NCBI RefSeq assembly: GCF_000420745.1
Contig: NZ_ATVN01000020.1
Coordinates: 1-57,795 of the forward strand
Direction: 5' to 3'
DNA from: Pseudorhodobacter ferrugineus DSM 5888
GTDB taxonomy: Bacteria > Pseudomonadota > Alphaproteobacteria > Rhodobacterales > Rhodobacteraceae
DNA: 57,795 nucleotides
Below, piece by piece: positions 16,304-25,201 of this stretch. The notes under the pieces are model-generated. The model was given only the letters and a program-made list of their open reading frames with translations, did not search any database and was not told the origin of the DNA. Position 1 is the first letter of the stretch; each line of letters begins with the position of its first letter. A program made the position numbers and the translations under genes.

Positions 16304-18802
16304 TTAACCGTTGATACGGATCCGTTCGTTGGCGGGATCGAACGGGCTGTCTTCGACCACCACAGCGTCCCATTCTTTCAGCAGCATTTTTACCTTTAGC
16401 TTGGTGCCAACGGCGGCCAAATCGGGCGTGACATAGCCCATGCCGATTTGTTTGTTGAACGCGACCGACCAGCCGCCGGAGGTGAGGCGGCCCACTTTTT
16501 TGCCGTTCACAAAAATCGCCTCTTTGCCCCACGGGTCGGCATCCTCTGGGCCGTCGATCAGGACGGTCACGCATTTGGCACGGATGCCTGTGTCGATCAT
16601 GGCCTGTTTGCCTTGGAAGTCTTTGGAGAGGTCGATGAAACGGTCAAGCCCTGCCTCCATCGGCGTGGCATCACGGCCAAGTTCGGTGCCGAAAGCGCGG
16701 TAAGATTTTTCCTGACGCAGCCAGTTTTGGGCGCGGGCACCGACGAGTTTCATGCCATGTTTCTCGCCCGCTTTTAGCAGGAGATCCCACAGGTAGCGGT
16801 TCATCTCAATCGGGTGGTGGAGTTCCCAGCCGAGTTCGCCCGTATAGGCCACGCGGATCGCGTTGACGGGGCACATGCCGAGTTCGAGCTTGCGCGCGGT
16901 CAGCCATGGGAAGCGTTTGTTTGAAAGAACCGTGTCAGCATCGGCATCCTTGACGATTTCACGCAGGATTTTGCGGGCGTTGGGGCCAGCGATGGCGAAG
17001 ACGCCCCATTGGGTGGTGACGTCGTTGATTTCCACATGCGCGCCGCCTGCCGCGATGAAATCTTCGGCGGATTTGCGCATATAATCGGCGTCATAGCTGG
17101 TCCATGCGCCAGCGGACACGAGGTAATAGTCATTTTCCGCATTGCGAACGATGGTGTATTCGGTGCGGGTGGTGCCTGTTGGCGTCAGCGCATAGGTCAG
17201 GTTGATGCGGCCAATGCTGGGCAATTTGTTGCAGGTGAACCAGTCGAGGAAGGCCGTGGCCCCTGCCCCGCGCACGGTGTGTTTGGTGAAGGCGGAGGCG
17301 TCGATGAGGCCAGCGGTATCGCGCAGGGCCGTTGCCTCGGCCTTGGCGTATTGCCACCAGTCGCCACGGCGGAAGCTGCGGGAATTATGGTCGAAATCGG
17401 CAGGGGCGTCCAGCGGGCCGTAATAGTTGGGGCGCTCCCAGCCGTTCACGAAACCCATTTGCGCGCCCAAAGCGATTTGTTTGTCGTAAACGGGGGTGGT
17501 GCGTAGGGGGCGGCAGGCCTCGCGTTCCTCATCGGGGTGGTGGAGGATGAAGACGTGGTCGTAACATTCTTCATTCTTGCGGGCGGCGTATTCGGTGGTC
17601 ATCCAACTGCCATAGCGGCGCGGGTCGAGGGAGGCCATGTCAATCTCGGCCTCGCCTTGCGTCATCAGTTGGGCGAGGTAATAGCCGGTGCCGCCAGCGG
17701 CGGTGATACCGAAGGAAAAGCCTTCGGCGATCCACATGTTGCGCAGGCCGGGCACGGGGCCGACCAGCGGGTTACCATCGGGGGTATAGCAGATCGGGCC
17801 GTTGAAATCATCTTTCAAACCAACGGGTTCGCTGGATGGCAGGCGGTGGATGAAGTCCATGTATTCCTGTTCGATCCGGTCCAAGGCAAGGGGGAACAGA
17901 TCGGCGCGGAAGCTGTCGGGGACGCCGTATTCGAAACGCGCAGGTGCGCCTTTTTCATAGGGGCCAAGGATCCAGCCGCCACGTTCTTCGCGGACGTACC
18001 ATTTCGCATCGGCGTCGCGCAGCACGGGGTGTTCGGGGTTGTTTTTGCGGTATTCGACCAGCATCGGGTCGGGTTCGGTGACGATGAACTGGTGTTCCAC
18101 CGGGATCGCGGGAATTTTGATGCCCAGCAGGCGGGCGGTGCGTTGGGCGTGGTTGCCGGTGGCGGTGACGACATGTTCGGCGTGAATCTCAAACGTTTCT
18201 TCGGATGGGATCAGGTTGCCGCCTTTATCAACCATCTTGGTGCAAGACACGATCCATTCGGTACCGGTCCAGCGGTAGGCATCAACTTGGATTTTACGCT
18301 CGATCGTCGCGCCATGTTGGCGGGCCCCTTTGGCCATAGCTTGGGTCACATCGGCAGGGTTGATGTAGCCGTCTTGTGGGTGGAAAAGTGCACCCACAAG
18401 ATCATCAGTGCGCACCAGTGGCCAGCGTTCCTTGATCTGCGCGGGCGTCATGAATTCGTGGTAAACATCGGCGCTGTCGGCAACGGCGGAATAGAGCATG
18501 TATTCATCCATGCGGGCCTGATGTTGGGCCATGCGCAGGTTGCCAACCACGGCGAAACCGGCGTTCAGGCCTGTTTCTGCCTCCAATGATTTATAGAAAT
18601 CAACGGAATATTTGTGGATATGGGTCGTGGCGTAGGACATGTTGAACAAGGGCAAAAGGCCCGCCGCGTGCCATGTGGAGCCGGAGGTGAGTTCATCGCG
18701 TTCGACCAGCATCGTGTCCCAGCCCGCCTTGGCCAGATGATAGGCGATCCCGTTTCCGACGGCACCACCGCCGACGACCAAAGCTTTGACATGCGTTTTC
18801 AT
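16304..18802 (-). CDS. dimethylglycine/sarcosine dehydrogenase-like FAD demethylase
   Basis: An 832-residue fusion. The N-terminal FAD-binding oxidoreductase domain (about 1-420) starts KALVVGGGAVGNGIAYHLAK, with LTSGSTWHAAG (FAD contact) and GFSFGITAAGGTGYYLA. It is followed by a GcvT/YgfZ-type folate-binding aminomethyltransferase domain (about 430-830; for example VRGAGATAFLDWFTCNK, VAYTGELGWELHHP and ELGRDATPMEAGLDRFID). This architecture is that of dimethylglycine and sarcosine dehydrogenases, which oxidatively demethylate N-methylglycines and pass the C1 unit to tetrahydrofolate. Roseobacters use such enzymes on choline and glycine betaine. The precise amine substrate is uncertain. Single gene, own terminator. 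Confidence 0.87.
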   Translation of the reverse strand: MKTHVKALVVGGGAVGNGIAYHLAKAGWDTMLVERDELTSGSTWHAAGLLPLFNMSYATTHIHKYSVDFYKSLEAETGLNAGFAVVGNLRMAQHQARMDEYMLYSAVADSADVYHEFMTPAQIKERWPLVRTDDLVGALFHPQDGYINPADVTQAMAKGARQHGATIERKIQVDAYRWTGTEWIVSCTKMVDKGGNLIPSEETFEIHAEHVVTATGNHAQRTARLLGIKIPAIPVEHQFIVTEPDPMLVEYRKNNPEHPVLRDADAKWYVREERGGWILGPYEKGAPARFEYGVPDSFRADLFPLALDRIEQEYMDFIHRLPSSEPVGLKDDFNGPICYTPDGNPLVGPVPGLRNMWIAEGFSFGITAAGGTGYYLAQLMTQGEAEIDMASLDPRRYGSWMTTEYAARKNEECYDHVFILHHPDEEREACRPLRTTPVYDKQIALGAQMGFVNGWERPNYYGPLDAPADFDHNSRSFRRGDWWQYAKAEATALRDTAGLIDASAFTKHTVRGAGATAFLDWFTCNKLPSIGRINLTYALTPTGTTRTEYTIVRNAENDYYLVSAGAWTSYDADYMRKSAEDFIAAGGAHVEINDVTTQWGVFAIAGPNARKILREIVKDADADTVLSNKRFPWLTARKLELGMCPVNAIRVAYTGELGWELHHPIEMNRYLWDLLLKAGEKHGMKLVGARAQNWLRQEKSYRAFGTELGRDATPMEAGLDRFIDLSKDFQGKQAMIDTGIRAKCVTVLIDGPEDADPWGKEAIFVNGKKVGRLTSGGWSVAFNKQIGMGYVTPDLAAVGTKLKVKMLLKEWDAVVVEDSPFDPANERIRING

Positions 18803-18941
18803 GAGGCGACTCCCTGAGCGCGAATTTTGCCCATATGTGCCCGATTGTGAGGTGGCTGGGCAATATGGCCCGACCGATTGCAGATAAAAACGACATTGGC
18901 CGCGTTCTGATGGGGTTTGGCGTGGGGCGCGGGCGGGATTT

Positions 18942-18962
18942 AGGTATTTGGGCCAAGATGAA
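18942..18962 (-). repeat. dispersed 21-bp motif (copy 2)
   Basis: The minus strand reads CATCTTGGCCCAAATACC with flanking TT and T, matching copy 1 at 13074 except for one base and copy 3 at 45946. It lies in the 182-base gap between the demethylase gene and the hypothetical gene. Confidence 0.65.
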
Positions 18963-18984
18963 ATGGGGGATGGACTGTCTGGGC

Positions 18985-19539
18985 CTAACGTTCCTTCGGG
19001 TGACTGCGCGCCAAACGCAGCATTTTATCTAGGTCTTGAAGATATGAGGCCAATTCTTCGGCGCCTTCGCCTTTTCCCAAAACGGGCGACCAGAGTTGAA
19101 TGTAGACACGCAATGGAGGAGGAATATTGTCGCCGTTTGCGGGTCGCAGCGTGAGGACATCACAAAGCTCCGGCCTGCACCGCATGAAGACATAACTTTC
19201 TGCCAATATAGGTTTCTTGGAGACGAGCATCTTGTCATAATAGGAATCGGCCAACCGCCAAAATGACGGGCTGAAATCGGTTCTCAGCGCCTCTGGAATT
19301 TGCGGTGGGTCAATTTCAGGAAGCGTAGCTGTTTCGTCGTTGTAAACGTAATAGCGCAGTGAATCGAGCAATGAGTATTTACTCGATCCCAAGCGAAACG
19401 GGTATAGGTATGGATAGACCCACATAAGGTTGGAATACCGGTTTCGTTCAGCCGCCTCATCCATCCCAAACCATTGAAACAATTCGCCACAACATTTGCT
19501 AAACTGAATTCCGAGATTGCTGAATTTGCGCCTTGGCAT
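18985..19539 (-). CDS. hypothetical protein, unrecognised
   Basis: A 184-residue protein rich in Tyr, Leu and Pro (MWVYPYLYPFRLGSSKYSLL, DSLRYYVYNDETATLPEID). No membrane helix or known motif is seen. The frame stays open upstream of the ATG for about 22 codons (DPKKERLELFGG) without a better start, and ends at a stop near 19606. It could therefore be the continuation of the secreted ORF just upstream after a frameshift. Base composition is less GC-rich than in the neighbours, which hints at transfer. Confidence 0.5.
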   Translation of the reverse strand: MPRRKFSNLGIQFSKCCGELFQWFGMDEAAERNRYSNLMWVYPYLYPFRLGSSKYSLLDSLRYYVYNDETATLPEIDPPQIPEALRTDFSPSFWRLADSYYDKMLVSKKPILAESYVFMRCRPELCDVLTLRPANGDNIPPPLRVYIQLWSPVLGKGEGAEELASYLQDLDKMLRLARSHPKER

Positions 19540-19619
19540 ATCAGGCGTTTCTTCCAGATTTCCGCCAAACAGCTCCAGCCGCTCTTTCTTGGGGTCAATT
19601 GTCTGTCAATCAGGATAGG

Positions 19620-19835
19620 TCAGTCTGCGCATTGGAAAGTAGTATACTGCCCGCCAAAACTTGCTGTGAGATGATCCATCGGAAAGTCTGCGCAGGCATG
19701 CTCTTGGCACATATCTTGCCACTTGTTGTAGCGTTCCGGATCGGCTGTGACAGGTTGCGCGAGGGCCTGCAGGGTGATGAGCATTCCCGCGAGGAGCGTT
19801 GCACAGGCTGACAAGGTTTTGGGGCGTTGTGGCAT
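19620..19835 (-). CDS. small secreted hypothetical protein, possibly a gene fragment
   Basis: 71 residues with a plausible signal peptide (KTLSACATLLAGMLITLQAL, cleavage near ALAQ-PV) and a short mature part containing three Cys (RYNKWQDMCQEHACADFPMD, QYTTFQCAD). It ends 80 bases upstream of the start of the next hypothetical gene on the same strand, with intervening frames open on either side of the stop. It may be the N-terminus of a larger exported protein broken by a frameshift. No family recognised. Confidence 0.45.
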   Translation of the reverse strand: MPQRPKTLSACATLLAGMLITLQALAQPVTADPERYNKWQDMCQEHACADFPMDHLTASFGGQYTTFQCAD

Positions 19836-19886
19836 GTTTGGGGGGCCGTTCTTCGAGGTCGCGCACCACAGGTTGCGAGAGGAGGT

Positions 19887-20678
19887 TTAGCGGGATTTCA
19901 GGGGGGCGATGACCACCGATGCGGTGAAGATCAGGGCGGCGACGGCGATGATCGAGGGGCCAGCGGGGGTGTCGAAATGCAAGGACAGTTGCAGGCCTGC
20001 CAGCACCGAGACTGCGCCGATTATGACGGCCAGCAGCGCCATGACCTCGGGGCTGCGGGACAGGCTGCGGGCGCTGGCTGCGGGGATGATGAGCATGGCG
20101 GAGATGAGGAGGGCGCCGACGATTTTGAGGGCGACGGCGACGGTGATGGCAAGTGCTACGGTCAGGGCAAGGCGTTCACGGTCGGGGTTGAGGCCGGAGG
20201 CGTGGGCGAGATCTTCGGACAGGGTTGTGGTGAGCAGCGCTTGCCAGCGCCAGAGGAGCAAGGCTGTGATGACGGCGGCCCCAGCCCAGACATAGGCGAG
20301 GTCGGTTCTGGACACAGCAAGGATGTCACCGAACAACAGGCCCGACAGATCGGCGCGCACACCCGGTACAAAGCTGATGGCGACAAGGCCGAAGGCCAGC
20401 GCAGAGTGTGCCAGCACGCCAAGCGTGGTATCGACCGCCCAGCCGCGCGCCGACAGCGCCGAGACGGTCAACGCCATGGCCAGCGCTACGAACATCGTGC
20501 CAAGCCCGATGGGCAGCGACAGCGCCAGTGCCAGCGCCACGCCAAGGATCGCCGCGTGGCTGGTCGCATCGCCGAAATAGGCCATGCGCCGCCAGACGAC
20601 AAAAGCGCCAAGCGGGCCAGTGGCCACGGCCACGCCGATGCCTGCAAGGGCGGCGCGGGTTAGGAAATCATCAAGCAT
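19887..20678 (-). CDS. znuB: zinc ABC transporter permease ZnuB
   Basis: A 263-residue integral membrane protein of the ABC-3 (ZnuB/MntB) family with about eight hydrophobic segments (GVAVATGPLGAFVVWRRMAY, FGDATSHAAILGVALALALS, VGALLISAMLIIPAASAR). It forms the channel for periplasmic zinc delivered by ZnuA and powered by ZnuC. The ATG at 20678 begins MLDDFLTRAALAG and overlaps the end of znuC by 8 bases. Last gene of the zur-znuC-znuB transcript. Confidence 0.93.
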   Translation of the reverse strand: MLDDFLTRAALAGIGVAVATGPLGAFVVWRRMAYFGDATSHAAILGVALALALSLPIGLGTMFVALAMALTVSALSARGWAVDTTLGVLAHSALAFGLVAISFVPGVRADLSGLLFGDILAVSRTDLAYVWAGAAVITALLLWRWQALLTTTLSEDLAHASGLNPDRERLALTVALAITVAVALKIVGALLISAMLIIPAASARSLSRSPEVMALLAVIIGAVSVLAGLQLSLHFDTPAGPSIIAVAALIFTASVVIAPLKSR

Positions 20679-21474
20679 GTTTGTGCGGCTCTTTTTGGGT
20701 TTCGGTGTGGTGGCTGTGCCCGTGGTCATGACCGCAGTTGGGGCCGTGTACATGCGTCAGGCTGGGCCCGTGGCTGTGGTCATGGTCGTGACGGTAGAGC
20801 GCCAGCGCGCCTTGGGTGCCAAAGCCGAACAGGGCGCGGTATTCGGGGGCATCGCGCACCACATCCGGCGTGCCTTCGCAGCAGATATGGCCGTTCAGGC
20901 AGATCACGCGGTCGGATGCGGCCATGACGACGTGCAGGTCGTGGCTGACGAGCAAGACTGCGGCACCGGTATCACGGCGGACATCGGCGATGAGTTGGTA
21001 AAACGCCGCCTCACCCGGTTGGTCAAGGCCTTGGGTGGGTTCGTCGAGGATCAGGATGTCGGGTTCATTGAGCAAGGCGCGGGCGAGGAGGACGCGTTGA
21101 AGCTGGCCCCCCGAAAGGTCCGCGAGTTGGCGGTTTTCAACGCCCGCCACGCCGCAGCGGGCAAGAACCGCCGTGGCCTGCGCATCGGTGCAGCGCTGGG
21201 GGAGCGAGAGGAACCGCCGCGCGGTCATCGGGATGGGGCGGTCGATGTGCAGGCGTTGCGGGACATAGCCGATGCGCAGGTTTGGCGCGCGGTTGAGGGT
21301 GCCTGCGGCCAGCGGTTGAATGCCCAGAATGGCGCGTAGAAGGGTGGATTTTCCCGAGCCGTTGGGGCCAACAATGGTAACGATTTCAGCGGGTTGAACA
21401 GCCAAAGAGACGCCGGACAATATATCTGTGCTGCCAAAGCGGACGGTGATGTTTTGGGCGGCAATCAGGGTCAT
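20671..21474 (-). CDS. znuC: zinc ABC transporter ATPase ZnuC
   Basis: A 267-residue ABC ATPase: Walker A GPNGSGKST, signature LSGGQLQR, Walker B ILILDEPTQGLD, H-loop LLVSHDLHVV. After the ATPase core a tail of about 45 residues is extremely His-rich (YRHDHDHSHG, HVHGPNCGHDHGHSHH), a likely zinc-binding or regulatory extension. The start is set at the ATG overlapping the zur stop (ATGA); an upstream ATG at 21498 would lie inside zur. Confidence 0.92.
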   Translation of the reverse strand: MTLIAAQNITVRFGSTDILSGVSLAVQPAEIVTIVGPNGSGKSTLLRAILGIQPLAAGTLNRAPNLRIGYVPQRLHIDRPIPMTARRFLSLPQRCTDAQATAVLARCGVAGVENRQLADLSGGQLQRVLLARALLNEPDILILDEPTQGLDQPGEAAFYQLIADVRRDTGAAVLLVSHDLHVVMAASDRVICLNGHICCEGTPDVVRDAPEYRALFGFGTQGALALYRHDHDHSHGPSLTHVHGPNCGHDHGHSHHTETQKEPHKHA

Positions 21475-21953
21475 GCGGCGACCTTGCATTTGGGGCAAAG
21501 ACCCAATGCCTCGATGCTGGTGCGTTCTACGGTAAAGCCTGCCGCATGGGCTGCGGCATCCAATGCGGCGCGGACGGGTTCGGCGGCGGTTTCGGCCAGC
21601 GCGTTGCAGCCGCGGCAGATCAGGAACACGGGCGCGTGGTCGGTTTCGGGGTGCATACAGGCGGCAAAGGCGTTGAGGCGGCGGACCTTGTGGGCCAGCC
21701 CGTGTTCGACCAGAAATTCCAGCGCGCGGTAGGCGACGGGCGGCTGTTTGCCAAAGCCCGCCTCGGCCAACTTGTCCAGCACCTCATACGCACCAAGGGC
21801 GCGGTGTTCGGCCAGCAGGATTTGCAGGGTTTGGCGGCGCACGGGCGTGAGGCGTTGTTTGCGCAGGGCAAGAATGCCTTCGGCGCGGGCAAGGCCATCG
21901 GTGGTGCAATGGCTGTGATCGTGGGTGTCGAACGCGTTGGGTTGGTTTGGCAT
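21471..21953 (-). CDS. zur: zinc uptake regulator Zur (Fur family)
   Basis: A 160-residue Fur-type repressor. A winged helix spans about 25-85 (RLTPVRRQTLQILL, AYEVLDKLAEAGFGKQPPVA, YRALEFLVEHGLAHKV) and the dimer/metal domain has CMHPETDHAPVFLICRGCN and a final CPKCK, giving the CxxC pairs that hold structural zinc. The N-terminus carries THDHSHC. An ATG at 21968 touches the operator and lacks room for a ribosome site; the ATG at 21953 has AGAGG four bases upstream and is preferred. Confidence 0.92.
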   Translation of the reverse strand: MPNQPNAFDTHDHSHCTTDGLARAEGILALRKQRLTPVRRQTLQILLAEHRALGAYEVLDKLAEAGFGKQPPVAYRALEFLVEHGLAHKVRRLNAFAACMHPETDHAPVFLICRGCNALAETAAEPVRAALDAAAHAAGFTVERTSIEALGLCPKCKVAA

Positions 21954-21968
21954 TTCGCCTCTTGACAT

Positions 21969-22003
21969 GTTATAGCATAACGTATTTTAGGTTATAGCAT
22001 AAC
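21969..22003. promoter_or_regulatory. two tandem Zur boxes
   Basis: GTTATAGCATAAC occurs at 21969-21981 and again at 21991-22003, each a GTTAT / ATAAC palindrome, with starts 22 bases apart (two helical turns on the same face). They lie between divergent zur-znuCB and znuA. Fur-family regulators bind AT-rich palindromes of this kind, so Zur with zinc should repress both transcripts. Confidence 0.85.
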
Positions 22004-22044
22004 ATAAGCCGCTTGGCGCGGTACTACAAGACAGGAGTTTTTCG

Positions 22045-23007
22045 ATGCGTACCTTAATAACATGTGCAGCGGCCGTGCTGATTGGCCAATCAGCATTGGC
22101 CGACGCCCCCAAGGTGGTAACAGACTTTGGCCCCGTGCATTCCTTGGTGTCGATGGTGATGGGCGATTTGGGCGCGCCCGAGGTTTTGCTGCCGATGGGC
22201 GGCAATGCGCATGATTTCCAGTTGCGCCCAAGTCAGGCGCAAAGTTTGGCAGCGGCGGATCTGATCATTTGGGTTGGGCCCGAGATGACGCCGTGGCTGG
22301 GCCGCGCAATGGACGGTTTGGGCAAAGGCGAAGGCTTGGCGCTGTTGGACGCGCCGGGGACGCTGACGCGCAGCTTTGCCGAGACGGCCGAAATGGCCGA
22401 GGGCGATGCGGATGAGCATAAGGGCCATGACCACGCGGATGAGGCCAAGGATGAACATGCAGAGGAGCATGAGCATTCGCATGACGGGGTGGATCCGCAT
22501 GCGTGGTTGAACCCGCAGAACGCGCAAATCTGGTTGGGCCTGATTGCCGAGGCATTGGCCGCTGCAGACCCAGCACAGGCCGCTGTCTATCGGGCAAACG
22601 CTGTCGCGGCGCAGGCCAAAGTTGACGGGATCGAGGCTGAGGCGCGCGCAATGCTTGCGCCCGTAGAGGGGAAGGCCTTTGCGACCAACCACGCCGCCTA
22701 TGGCTATTTCGTGGATCATTTCGGCCTGAAATTTGCAGGCAGCCTGCGCGAGAGTGATGCAGCGGCATCGGGTGCGGCGCATATTGCGGCCTTGCAAAAG
22801 ACGTTGCAGGAGGATGGCGTGGTCTGTCTGTTCCCCGAGGCCAATCACAGCGCCGAAAGCGTGGCGCAGATGGCCGAGGCAACGGGTGTGCGGATCGGTG
22901 CGCCGCTGGACCCCGAAGGCACGGCGATTGCCCCCGGTGCTGATTTGTACGGTGCCCTGCTGCTGGGGTTGGCCAAGTCGCTGGCCGATTGCATGGTCGC
23001 GCAATAG
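22045..23007 (+). CDS. znuA: periplasmic zinc-binding protein ZnuA
   Basis: A 320-residue cluster A-I solute-binding protein with a signal peptide (MRTLITCAAAVLIGQSALAD). Zinc ligands are visible: His in GGNAHDFQLRPSQ (about 56), a His/Asp/Glu-rich loop (about 125-150, HKGHDHADEAKDEHAEEHEH), His in DPHAWLNPQN, His in NHAAYGYFVDHFGL and a C-terminal Asp in GADLYGALL. It captures periplasmic zinc for ZnuBC. CAGGAG precedes the start, and the divergent promoter carries the Zur boxes. Confidence 0.93.
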   Translation: MRTLITCAAAVLIGQSALADAPKVVTDFGPVHSLVSMVMGDLGAPEVLLPMGGNAHDFQLRPSQAQSLAAADLIIWVGPEMTPWLGRAMDGLGKGEGLALLDAPGTLTRSFAETAEMAEGDADEHKGHDHADEAKDEHAEEHEHSHDGVDPHAWLNPQNAQIWLGLIAEALAAADPAQAAVYRANAVAAQAKVDGIEAEARAMLAPVEGKAFATNHAAYGYFVDHFGLKFAGSLRESDAAASGAAHIAALQKTLQEDGVVCLFPEANHSAESVAQMAEATGVRIGAPLDPEGTAIAPGADLYGALLLGLAKSLADCMVAQ

Positions 23008-23008
23008 G

Positions 23009-25201
23009 TCAGTCAGTCACCCGCAGCATGGCGGGGCCTGCATCTGTGTAACCAATAATCGCCGCGGGTTCGCCTGCGGCGATTAGCGTTTTCAGAATGG
23101 TTTGTGCGTGGTCCTGCGGCACGGTCGCCAGCAAACCGCCTGCGGTTTGCGGATCATAGAGCAAGGCGGTGCGGGGGCCGATGGGCGCAGCGATTTGCCC
23201 CAAGCACAGCGCGCGGTTGGCGGGCGCGATCGAGGAGGCATAGCCTTGGTCGGCCAAGGCCTGCGCGCCCGCAAGCAGTGGGACGGCGTTCAGGTCAATC
23301 GTGGCCGACAGCCCCGCCCCTTGCAGCATTTCCAACAGGTGCCCCGCAAGGCCAAAGCCGGTGACATCGGTCATGGCGGTGGCGTGGGGGGACAGGATTT
23401 GGGACGCCGTGGCAAGCGGGTGCTGCATGGAGGCAAAGCAAGCTGTGACCACCTCGCCCAGCATCCTGTCATCCAAGCGTGCGGTGGCCATTTCGGCGGC
23501 AAGGATGGTGCCGGTGCCGATGGGTTTGGTCAGGATAATCGCATCGCCAACCTGCGCGCCGGTTTTGCGGATGGGGGTGTCGGCCAGACCCGTGATCGAA
23601 AACCCGATGGTCAGTTCGGCCCCGATCGAGGTGTGACCGCCAAGGATATCAGCCCCCGCTGCGCCAAACACATCGGCAGCAGCGGTTAGAATTTCGGCCA
23701 GCATGTCAGCCTGAAGCGCCGCGCCAAGGCGGGGCAACGTGATTTGTGACAGGGCCGATTGCGGATGTGCGCCCATCGCCCAAATGTCGCCCAGCGCGTG
23801 AATGGCGGTGATCCGTGCCATCAAAGCGGCATCATGGGTGAAGGCGCGCAGATGGTCGGTGGTCAGGACTTGGACACCTTTGGCCAGTTGCAAAATACCC
23901 GCATCATCGCCCGGACCGGACAGGACATCGGGGCGCGTTGGGGCGGGCAGGTTTTGAAGGGCAGTGCCCAAGGTGGCCCCCGCAACCTTGGCACCGCAAC
24001 CGCCACACAGGGGCTTTTCGCCCAAGGCATCGGCCAGACCCGCCACGGCGTCTTTGGGCAGCGCAGGCAGGGGCATGGTTGGGTAATCGGCAAATTTCGC
24101 CATGAATTTGCGGTCGATCCCGTCTTTCCAGCGCCACAGCCATGCGCCCTCAAACCGCAGGCCGAGCTTATCGGCCACGGCGTGTTTTCGGCCTGTCGAG
24201 ATAAGTTTGAGATAGTCGCGCTGGGGCTGATACTGGCGCAAGGGCGCACCGGACAGCGCTGCACGCAGGTTGTGAAACAGGAAAGGCGCTTGGCGCACCG
24301 CGAAAACGCCCGCTTTGGGGCGCGGGGCATAGGCCATATGGGCGCAGTCACCTGTGGCAAAGATCGCGGGATCCGAGCTTTGCAGGCTGGGCGAGATGGT
24401 GACAAAGCCGTTGTGCAAGGTCAGGCCGGTATCTGCCAACCACGCCTGTGGCTGCGCGCCTGCGACCGACAGGGTGAAATCGGATGGCAGGGTTTGGCCA
24501 TTGGTCAAGGTTACGCTGTGCGGGGCGATGGTGCTGGGTTCAACGCCGGTCAGCAAGGTCACACCGTAATGCGCAAGCTGGGCCAAAAGGGCGGCGCGCG
24601 CGCCTGCGCCGATATTCGGCAAGACGGTATCTGCCCGTTCCAGCAAGGTAATGTAGGGAGTGCGCCCGCTGGTTTGCAAACGGTGGGCCGAGGCCAAGGC
24701 AAGTTCGACCCCGCCCACCCCTGCCCCGATGATGACCAATTGCGGCGCTTGCGGGGCCGATTTTACAAAGGTTTCCCAGCGTTCGGCATAGCCGCCAAGC
24801 GGTTTGGCAGCGACGGCATTATCATCAAAGCCCGCCAGATCGGGCAGGTTTGACGCGATGCCGATGTCGATAGAGGCAACATCATAGTGCAAGCGGCGGC
24901 CATTTTGCAAAATCACCTGCTGGGCGGTGCGGTCCAGCCCCACAGCGCGGCCCATGACCACACGCGCGCCTGCGAAACGGCCAAGGCGCACAAGGTCGAT
25001 CATCATCTCGGCCCGTGTGTAATGGCCTGCGATATGGCCGGGCAGCATGCCGGTATAGGGGGCGACGGGGCCGGGGTTGATAACCGTGACGCGGGTGCCC
25101 GGCTGGGGGGTCATCCCCCATTTGCGCAAGACAAGCGCATGGGCGTGGCCGCCGCCGATCAGCACGAGATCTTTCAGTTGGGGCCATGTTTGGGCGTGCA
25201 T
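23009..25201 (-). CDS. selD: selenide,water dikinase SelD fused to an NADH-dehydrogenase-like domain
   Basis: A 730-residue fusion. Residues about 1-370 are a pyridine-nucleotide-disulfide oxidoreductase domain (LVLIGGGHAHALVLR, VIIGAGVGGVELALASA, FATGDCAHM). Residues about 390-730 are SelD, making selenophosphate from selenide and ATP: CGAK within LCGGCGAKVAG supplies the catalytic Cys and Lys, followed by GPGDDAGI, LTTDHLRAF, GAHPQSALSQITLP and MTDVTGFGLAGHLLEM. A Cys, not Sec, is at the active position. The oxidoreductase half may supply or reduce the selenium substrate. The ATG at 25201 starts MHAQTWPQLKDLVL; longer frames upstream look non-coding. Confidence 0.9.
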   Translation of the reverse strand: MHAQTWPQLKDLVLIGGGHAHALVLRKWGMTPQPGTRVTVINPGPVAPYTGMLPGHIAGHYTRAEMMIDLVRLGRFAGARVVMGRAVGLDRTAQQVILQNGRRLHYDVASIDIGIASNLPDLAGFDDNAVAAKPLGGYAERWETFVKSAPQAPQLVIIGAGVGGVELALASAHRLQTSGRTPYITLLERADTVLPNIGAGARAALLAQLAHYGVTLLTGVEPSTIAPHSVTLTNGQTLPSDFTLSVAGAQPQAWLADTGLTLHNGFVTISPSLQSSDPAIFATGDCAHMAYAPRPKAGVFAVRQAPFLFHNLRAALSGAPLRQYQPQRDYLKLISTGRKHAVADKLGLRFEGAWLWRWKDGIDRKFMAKFADYPTMPLPALPKDAVAGLADALGEKPLCGGCGAKVAGATLGTALQNLPAPTRPDVLSGPGDDAGILQLAKGVQVLTTDHLRAFTHDAALMARITAIHALGDIWAMGAHPQSALSQITLPRLGAALQADMLAEILTAAADVFGAAGADILGGHTSIGAELTIGFSITGLADTPIRKTGAQVGDAIILTKPIGTGTILAAEMATARLDDRMLGEVVTACFASMQHPLATASQILSPHATAMTDVTGFGLAGHLLEMLQGAGLSATIDLNAVPLLAGAQALADQGYASSIAPANRALCLGQIAAPIGPRTALLYDPQTAGGLLATVPQDHAQTILKTLIAAGEPAAIIGYTDAGPAMLRVTD

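Noticed and set aside
17537-18589. 350-residue plus-strand frame
   Set aside because: Antisense to the FAD demethylase, no motif; shadow frame.
23759-24853. 364-residue plus-strand frame
   Set aside because: Antisense to the SelD fusion gene; no recognisable motif.
23009-25201. Selenocysteine (in-frame TGA) in SelD
   Set aside because: The active-site position is an ordinary Cys codon and the frame has no internal stop.
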